Of a stretch of DNA of 64,000 bases, positions 58,493 to 64,000 are shown one piece after another. This DNA is from Mycobacterium kansasii ATCC 12478. Its GTDB lineage: Bacteria > Actinomycetota > Actinomycetes > Mycobacteriales > Mycobacteriaceae. The notes beneath the pieces are model-generated. The model did not search any database and was not told the DNA's origin. It worked only from the letters and a program-made list of their open reading frames with translations. Every line of letters begins with the position of its first letter. Positions within the stretch are counted from its first letter, which is position 1. The stretch is taken from NCBI RefSeq assembly GCF_000157895.3, contig NC_022663.1, forward strand, positions 2,108,001 to 2,172,000, in the 5' to 3' direction. Both the position numbers and the translations under genes were made by a program.

Positions 58493-59890
58493 ATGGCAAG
58501 CAATTACATGCGGGCCATCGATGCGTTCGCCTGGAACATGGAGCGTGATCCCGCGCTGCGCTCGACGGTTGTCGCCGTCATTTGGCTCGACCGGTCGCCC
58601 ACTTGGGAGGTACTCGCCGACCGTGTCGACCGGGCATCGCGATCGATGGTGTCGTTGCGACAGCATGTCGTCGAGTCGCCACTACGATTGGCGACTCCCC
58701 GGTGGGTGAGCGATGACCACTTCGATTTGAACTGGCACCTGCGCCGCGTCAACGCACCAGAGCCGCGTACGCGAGACACGGTGCTCGAGCTGGCGCGGCA
58801 GGCGGCGATGGACACCTTCGACCGGGAGCGCCCGCTGTGGGAGTTCACCCTGGTCGAAGGTCTGCAGGGAGGTGAAGCCGCGGTCATCTTCAAGATCCAC
58901 CACTCGCTGTCGGACGGTGTCGGCGGCATGCAGATGATGGATGTCCTATTCGACATGCACCGCGATGGCGATGATCTGGGACCGATGCCACCGGCCCCGA
59001 CCGGTGAGAGGCTGGGCGCGCGGGCCGTGATGACCGGCGCACTGCGCTCGTCACTCGGGCGGGTGGTCCATCGGGCCCGCCGGGGAGCCGAGACCGCGGT
59101 ACCGACGCTGCTGCACACCGCACGTCACCCCATCGGCACGGCCCGCAACGTCGTCGCGATGACGCGTTCTGTCTACCGTTTCGCTGCACCCATGCCCGAC
59201 ACCATGTCACCGGTGATGCGCGAGCGCGCGATGGTTCGCCGCCTCGCGACGATGGAAATCCCTCTCGACGCGCTCAATAGGGCGGCTAAGGGCATCGGGG
59301 TAACGGTCAACGACGCGTTCCTCGGAGCTATCACAGGCGGCCTGCGTCGCTACCATGAGCGACACCACGCGACCGTCGAGTCGCTGCGCGTCACCATGCC
59401 GATCAACATCCGAACCGCAGCGGATGCTGGTACCTGGGGCAACCGGATCACGCTGGCCCGGATCGCACTCCCGGTGGCCGAAGCCGACCCAGCCGCCCGC
59501 ATGCACAAGGTGCACCGCGTCGTCGAAACGGTCCGCAACGAGCCCGCGAGTCACCTCGCAGAGGTGATCGCCGAAGGCCTCATCTTTCTGCCCGTGGGCT
59601 ACATCGGCGGCATGCTCAAGCACGTCGACTTCCTGGCGAGCGACCTGCCCGGCAGTCCGGTGCCGATCTATCTGGCAGGCGCCGAGGTCACCGGTTTCTT
59701 CGGGTTCGGACCGACGATCGGGGCCTCGTTCAACATCACATTGATCTCCTACAGAGGGACTTGTGATATCGGCGTCAATGTCGACACCAGCGCGGTACCC
59801 GACCACGACGTCCTGCTCGAGTCCCTGCGGGAGGGCTTCGAGGAAGTCGTCGCACTGGGTGAGAACGCCGAAGTACCGGCCGTGAGATGA
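58493..59890 (+). CDS. Wax ester synthase/diacylglycerol acyltransferase (WS/DGAT)
   Basis: 465 residues from ATG 58493. The catalytic HHxxxDG is IHHSLSDGVGG at about residue 140; a second conserved block is NDAFLGAITGGLRRY and PINIRTA. It joins acyl-CoA to alcohol or diacylglycerol for storage lipid. Mycobacteria carry many; this one is next to a fatty-acyl-CoA ligase. It is not the Rv0895 orthologue by position; whether it is by sequence needs a tree. Confidence 0.92.
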   Translation: MASNYMRAIDAFAWNMERDPALRSTVVAVIWLDRSPTWEVLADRVDRASRSMVSLRQHVVESPLRLATPRWVSDDHFDLNWHLRRVNAPEPRTRDTVLELARQAAMDTFDRERPLWEFTLVEGLQGGEAAVIFKIHHSLSDGVGGMQMMDVLFDMHRDGDDLGPMPPAPTGERLGARAVMTGALRSSLGRVVHRARRGAETAVPTLLHTARHPIGTARNVVAMTRSVYRFAAPMPDTMSPVMRERAMVRRLATMEIPLDALNRAAKGIGVTVNDAFLGAITGGLRRYHERHHATVESLRVTMPINIRTAADAGTWGNRITLARIALPVAEADPAARMHKVHRVVETVRNEPASHLAEVIAEGLIFLPVGYIGGMLKHVDFLASDLPGSPVPIYLAGAEVTGFFGFGPTIGASFNITLISYRGTCDIGVNVDTSAVPDHDVLLESLREGFEEVVALGENAEVPAVR

Positions 59891-59964
59891 CCAAGGCGGC
59901 TTTGCTGCGGAATCCGATGTCGTCGTGTGGCATCGGCCGATTTGAGCCGATTTGAGTCTTGGCG

Positions 59965-61572
59965 ATGAGTGCGCGGCCGTTCAACCTCGCCGAGATCATC
60001 GAACAGATGGCTGACTCCGTCGGCAACCGGCCCGCGGTGATCACTGAGACCAGCGAATACACCTACGCCGAAATCGACGACCGCACAACGCGATTGGCCA
60101 ACCACCTGGTATCCGCCGGTATCCGGCCCGGTGACCACGTAGCGGTGCACGCGATGAACTGCATCGAGTGGGTCGACGCGTTCTACGGCATCATGAAAGC
60201 TCGAGCGGTCCCGATCAACGTCAACTACCGCTACCGGCACAACGAACTCAAGCACGTCTACGGCAACTCCGGGGCCGTGCTGGCGATCGTCGCCCCTCAA
60301 TATGTCGAGCTGGTCAACGACATCCGCCCTGAGCTGCCCGCCCTTCGACAGCTGCTGGTGCTCGGCGAGGACTACGACACGGCGCTAACCGGCGCATCGC
60401 CGGAGCGCCGCATCACCGGTCGCAGCTCCGATGACCTCTACATCCTGTACACCGGCGGCACGACCGGCCTGCCCAAAGGCGTGGTGTGGCGGCAGGAAGA
60501 CCTGATCCGCGGAGCGCTCAACGCCCTGCGCTACGGCGCCCCGTTGGACAGCGTCGAGCAGCTGGGTGCCGAGGCGGCCGCCAACGAGTTCCCGATGCGG
60601 CTGCTCACCGTCGGACCGCTCATGCACGGCGGCAGCCAGTGGATCATGGGCAACTGCCACGTCGCCGGTGCCACCTTTGTGCTTTCCACTCTGCCCAGTT
60701 TCGACCCGGCGAAGACGCTCGACCTCGCGTCGGAGGCCAACGTCATCAGCTTGGTCGTGCTCGGTGACGCGACCGCCCGGCCGCTTGCGGAGGCACTGCT
60801 GGCCGAACCGGGACGATGGGACCTCAGCAGTTTGCTAGCGGTGTCCAACGGCGCGGCGCCGCTATCGGCCGCGGTGCGGGCGCAGCTGCACACGGCCTTA
60901 CCCAACTGCATCATCAACGACAGCTACGGTGCTTCCGAGTCGGGTACCACCGCCACCCGGATCGATGACGGCACGCCTCGGACCACACCCTTGTTCGATG
61001 CGGGACCCGACGTCATGGTTGTCGACGAGCAGTGGCGGCCCTGCCCGGTCGGGCAAGTCGGCATGCTGGCGCGCAGCGGCCCGATCCCGCTGGGCTATCT
61101 CAACGACCCGGAGAAGACGGCGGCCGCCTTCAAGGAGATCGACGGCAAGCGCTGGGTCATACCCGGCGACTTCGCCCGCCGAGAGCATGACGGCAGCATT
61201 TCGCTGCTCGGACGCGGCTCGGTGACGATCAACTCAGGCGGAGAGAAGATCCACCCCGAAGAGGTGGAAGGCGTATTGCTGGAACACGCAGATGTTTTCG
61301 ATGCCGGCGTGGTCGGTACGCCGCATGAGCGATGGGGTGAACAGGTGACGGCCGTCGTGCAGTTGCGCGTCGGCGCGACACTGACACTCGAGCAGCTCCA
61401 AGACCACTGCCGCAAGACCATCGCCGCCTTCAAGGCTCCCAAGGTGATGCTCACGGTGGATCGTGTACCCCGCACAGCACTCGGCAAGGTGGACTACCCC
61501 GCGTTGAAATCGTTGGCCCTCAAACTCCTTGGCCTTGACAAGTCCGAGCGCTCGGCGCCGCCGAACCGCTGA
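59965..61572 (+). CDS. Acyl-CoA synthetase (FadD family)
   Basis: 535 residues from ATG 59965 (TTG 59959 also open). AMP-binding motifs: YTGGTTGLPKGVVWRQ (P-loop), NDSYGASESG, GDFARREHDGSISLLGRG and SGGEKIHPEEVE; the C-terminal catalytic Lys is in RTALGKVDY. It activates a fatty or sterol side-chain acid to acyl-AMP and then CoA ester. Pairs with the WS/DGAT upstream and fadA/fadB beyond the hairpin. Confidence 0.92.
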   Translation: MSARPFNLAEIIEQMADSVGNRPAVITETSEYTYAEIDDRTTRLANHLVSAGIRPGDHVAVHAMNCIEWVDAFYGIMKARAVPINVNYRYRHNELKHVYGNSGAVLAIVAPQYVELVNDIRPELPALRQLLVLGEDYDTALTGASPERRITGRSSDDLYILYTGGTTGLPKGVVWRQEDLIRGALNALRYGAPLDSVEQLGAEAAANEFPMRLLTVGPLMHGGSQWIMGNCHVAGATFVLSTLPSFDPAKTLDLASEANVISLVVLGDATARPLAEALLAEPGRWDLSSLLAVSNGAAPLSAAVRAQLHTALPNCIINDSYGASESGTTATRIDDGTPRTTPLFDAGPDVMVVDEQWRPCPVGQVGMLARSGPIPLGYLNDPEKTAAAFKEIDGKRWVIPGDFARREHDGSISLLGRGSVTINSGGEKIHPEEVEGVLLEHADVFDAGVVGTPHERWGEQVTAVVQLRVGATLTLEQLQDHCRKTIAAFKAPKVMLTVDRVPRTALGKVDYPALKSLALKLLGLDKSERSAPPNR

Positions 61573-61590
61573 CTCTGTGTAAGTGCGAGC

Positions 61591-61644
61591 AGCAGACGTA
61601 ACGGCCCCCGAAAACCTCGGTTTTCGGGGGCCGTTACGTCTGCT
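61591..61644. terminator. Perfect 26-bp inverted repeat, bidirectional terminator candidate
   Basis: Arms 61591-61616 and 61619-61644 are exact reverse complements with a 2-bp centre (TC). The pairing can continue as GCGA/TCGC after a 2-base bulge. It lies between convergent fadD-like and fadB genes, with no T-run. Confidence 0.85.
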
Positions 61645-61656
61645 TCGCGGCCGAAA

Positions 61657-63801
61657 CTAGGTCAGAGATTCCGGCGGCAGGAAGCGGTCGCCGTACTTGG
61701 CGGCCAACTCCTTGGCGCGCGCCACGAAGGCTTCCTTGCCGATCCCGGCCGGTCCCTGGTAGCCGACGATGAACTGCGCGCTACCGCCGGTCCACGGCGG
61801 GTAACCGATGCCCATGATCGACCCGATGTTCGCGTCGGCCGTGGACGTCAGCACACCCTCGTCGAGGCACTTCTGGGTCTCCAGGGCCTCGGCGAACAGC
61901 ATCCGGTCGATCATGTCCTGCAGCGGTGGCGCCGACGTCCCCGACTTGAACGTGTCCCGCAGCCCCGGCCACAAGCCGGTTCGCTTGCCGTCGACGTATT
62001 CGTAGAAGCCCGCGCCCTTGAGCCGGCCGGACCGCCCGAGCTCGATCATCTTCTCGACAACCGCCTCGGCCGGATGCGGCTCGTAGGTGCCGCCGGCATC
62101 CTCGACACCCTTACGGGTAGCGACGGCGATCTTGTGCATGAGCTCCAGGTTGAGCTCGTCGGAGAGCTGCAGCGGCGGGGCCGGGTACCCGGCCTGCGAC
62201 CCGGCCTGCTCGATCGACGCCGGTTCCACGCCCTCGCCGAGCATAGCCAGCGCCTCGTTGACGAAGGTGCCGATGACCCGTGAGGTGAAGAACCCGCGGC
62301 TGTCGTTGACCACGATCGGGGTCTTGCCGATGGCCAGCGTGTAGTCGAACACCCGGGCCAGCGCCTCGTCAGAAGTCTTCTCGCCCTTGATGATTTCGAC
62401 CAGCGGCATCTTGTCCACCGGTGAGAAGAAGTGGATCCCGATGAAGTCTTCCTGCCGTTTGACGCCGGTTGCCAGGCCGGTGATCGGCAGCGTGGAGGTG
62501 TTGGACCCGAGGACCGCATTGGGCTCGACGATGTCTTCGATCTCCTGGAACACCTTGTGCTTGAGTTCCTGGTTCTCGAAGACGGCTTCGATGACGAAGT
62601 CGACACCCTTGAGATCCGCGGGGTCGCCCGTCGGGGTGATGCGCGCCAGCAGGGCATCGCTGCGCTCCTGCGTGGTGCGACCCCGCTCCAGCGCCTTGGC
62701 CTCCAGCTTTTCGGAGTAGCCCTTGCCCTTCTGCGCGGCCTCCAAGCTGACGTCTTTGAGCACCACGTCGTAGCCCGCCTTGGCCGAGACGTAGGCGATG
62801 CCCGCGCCCATCATGCCCGCGCCCAGCACCCCGATCTTCTTGATCGGGGTCTTGGCGATCCCGTCGGGACGCGAACCACCGGCATTGATGGCCTGCAGGT
62901 CGAAGAAGAACGCCTGGATCATGTTCTTGGCGACCTGGCCGGTGACCAGTGAGGCGAAGTAACGGCTCTCGATGCGGGTGGCGGTGTCGAAATCCACCTG
63001 CGCACCCTCGACGGCGGCGGACAGGATGGCCTTCGGCGCCGGCATCGGCGCACCCTTGAGCTGCTTGCGCAGCAGCGCGGGGAACGACGGCAGGATGGAC
63101 GCCAACCCCGGCGACGACGGGGTGCCGCCCGGCATCTTGTAGCCCTTCTTGTCCCAGGGCTGCTCATGGGAATCCGGGTTGGCCTTTATCCAAGCCTTGG
63201 CGGCGGGCACCAATTCCTCAACCGTGGGCAACAATTCGTCGACCAGTCCGATTTCCTTGGCCTTGGCCGGCTTGAAGCGAGTGCCTTGCGACAGGATGTT
63301 GACGAACGCGTTCTGGATGCCGAACATCCGCACCGTGCGGGTTACCCCACCGGCGCCGGGCAGCAGGCCCAGCGTCACTTCCGGAAGCCCGATCTGGCTG
63401 CCCTTCACGTCGGCCGCGATGCGGTGATGACAGGCCAGGGCGATCTCCAGTCCGCCGCCAAGTGCTGCGCCGTTGATGGCGGCGACCACCGGCTTGCCCA
63501 GCGTCTCCAGGGTGCGAAATTGCCGCTTGACTGTCTCGACGGTGTTGAACACATCGCCGGCGTCCTCGGGCCTGGCCTGCACCATGGTCTTCACGTCACC
63601 GCCGGCGAAGAAGGTCTTCTTCGCGCTGGTGATCACCACGCCGGTGATCGAATCCTTTTCGGCGACAAGGCGATCCACGGCCTTGCCCATCGACTCGATG
63701 TAGGCCTCGTTCATCACGTTGGCCGACCCCGACGGGTCGTCCATGGTCAGCGTGACAATGCCGTCGGCGTCCTTGTCCCACTGGATTGTATTGTCGGGCA
63801 T
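61657..63801 (-). CDS. fadB: Multifunctional fatty-acid oxidation enzyme FadB (hydratase/3-hydroxyacyl-CoA dehydrogenase)
   Basis: 714 residues from ATG 63801. N-terminal crotonase domain with NGAALGGGLEIALACH; NAD domain with GVLGAGMMGAGIAYVSAKAG near residue 330; 3-hydroxyacyl-CoA dehydrogenase C domains with GIHFFSPVDKMPLVEI and NDSRGFFTSRV. It carries out the second and third steps of beta-oxidation. Starts 5 bp after the fadA stop, so fadA-fadB is an operon. Matches Rv0860. Confidence 0.95.
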   Translation of the reverse strand: MPDNTIQWDKDADGIVTLTMDDPSGSANVMNEAYIESMGKAVDRLVAEKDSITGVVITSAKKTFFAGGDVKTMVQARPEDAGDVFNTVETVKRQFRTLETLGKPVVAAINGAALGGGLEIALACHHRIAADVKGSQIGLPEVTLGLLPGAGGVTRTVRMFGIQNAFVNILSQGTRFKPAKAKEIGLVDELLPTVEELVPAAKAWIKANPDSHEQPWDKKGYKMPGGTPSSPGLASILPSFPALLRKQLKGAPMPAPKAILSAAVEGAQVDFDTATRIESRYFASLVTGQVAKNMIQAFFFDLQAINAGGSRPDGIAKTPIKKIGVLGAGMMGAGIAYVSAKAGYDVVLKDVSLEAAQKGKGYSEKLEAKALERGRTTQERSDALLARITPTGDPADLKGVDFVIEAVFENQELKHKVFQEIEDIVEPNAVLGSNTSTLPITGLATGVKRQEDFIGIHFFSPVDKMPLVEIIKGEKTSDEALARVFDYTLAIGKTPIVVNDSRGFFTSRVIGTFVNEALAMLGEGVEPASIEQAGSQAGYPAPPLQLSDELNLELMHKIAVATRKGVEDAGGTYEPHPAEAVVEKMIELGRSGRLKGAGFYEYVDGKRTGLWPGLRDTFKSGTSAPPLQDMIDRMLFAEALETQKCLDEGVLTSTADANIGSIMGIGYPPWTGGSAQFIVGYQGPAGIGKEAFVARAKELAAKYGDRFLPPESLT

Positions 63802-63806
63802 AACGT

Positions 63807-64000
63807 TTAAACCCTCTCGATAACCGTCGCGACGCCCATGCCGCCGCCGATACATAGCGTGACGAGCGCCCGTCGGGCATTGCGGCGCTCCAGTTCGTCG
63901 ACCATGGTGCCCAGGATCATCGCGCCGGTAGCACCCAGCGGGTGGCCCATCGCGATGGCGCCGCCGTTGACGTTGAGCTTCTCGTCGGGGATGTTCAGAT
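63807..64000 (-). CDS. fadA: C-terminal end of acetyl-CoA acyltransferase FadA
   Basis: The last 64 codons of a thiolase run in from the right edge to TAA at 63807. [18 protein letters not shown] and [15 protein letters not shown] carry the catalytic His and the second catalytic Cys. FadA performs the thiolytic step of beta-oxidation and forms a complex with FadB. The rest is outside the window. Confidence 0.92.
   Translation of the reverse strand, partial: LNIPDEKLNVNGGAIAMGHPLGATGAMILGTMVDELERRNARRALVTLCIGGGMGVATVIERV

Overview
The window is high-GC actinobacterial DNA whose gene content and order match the segment around fadA/fadB through Rv0907 of Mycobacterium tuberculosis, read in the opposite orientation. 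Protein lengths and sequences are close to the tuberculosis orthologues as I recall them (PrrA 236 aa, GltA2 431, CitA 373, SerC 376, EchA6 243). PPE-SVP proteins, mycobacterial DUF families and an rpfA gene with a long Pro-Ala repeat are present. I read it as a slow-growing, non-tuberculosis Mycobacterium. I do not commit to a species.

Layout, left to right. 1-4.7 kb: a beta-lactamase-fold lipoprotein cut by the left edge, an Rv0906-type metallo-hydrolase, echA6, and divergent accD3. 4.7-8.35 kb: an operon of two ABC exporter half-transporters, not at this place in H37Rv. 8.8-12.7 kb: the prrA-prrB two-component system and, convergent to it, arfA-arfB-arfC. 12.7-18.4 kb: a DUF2630 protein, a phytoene-desaturase-like oxidoreductase, the citrate synthases gltA2 and citA, pdxH, and a 20-bp tandem repeat. 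18.5-23.3 kb: an SpmT-type sphingomyelinase, a 1.1-kb gene-poor stretch, a TetR/fatty-acid-hydroxylase pair and a glyoxalase-fold protein. 23.3-30.9 kb: fprB and a diiron oxygenase, serC, sepH, the MarR/SpoU/DUF2537 operon and DUF2530.

30.9-34.5 kb: SRPBCC, DUF3027, MFS and DUF2771 genes. 34.5-36.0 kb: a frameshifted type VII secretion toxin/immunity remnant. 36.1-43.4 kb: a glutathionyl-hydroquinone-reductase-like enzyme, two PPE genes, a CycA-like permease and fadE10. 43.7-53.4 kb: cspB, a YccF protein, moaA2-moaD2, rpfA behind a Crp-like site and a c-di-AMP (ydaO-type) riboswitch, moaE2-mog-moaC2, and the helicase-related pair ending in XPB. 53.4-61.6 kb: an accessory lipid/xenobiotic block (thiolase-like lipid-transfer protein, OB-fold partner, monooxygenases, LLM oxidoreductase, TetR, WS/DGAT, acyl-CoA ligase). 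61.6-64 kb: an exceptionally long perfect hairpin, then fadB and the end of fadA.

Core functions are the TCA entry step, molybdopterin synthesis, serine and PLP synthesis, beta-oxidation, cell division (SepH) and resuscitation (RpfA). The most unusual items are the type VII polymorphic toxin remnant, an ABC exporter pair in which both ATPase domains lack the catalytic Glu and the H-loop His, a 20-bp-period repeat family at two intergenic loci, a microsatellite-like expansion at the start of moaD2, and the accessory lipid block. Comparisons with M. tuberculosis are from memory; no search was run.
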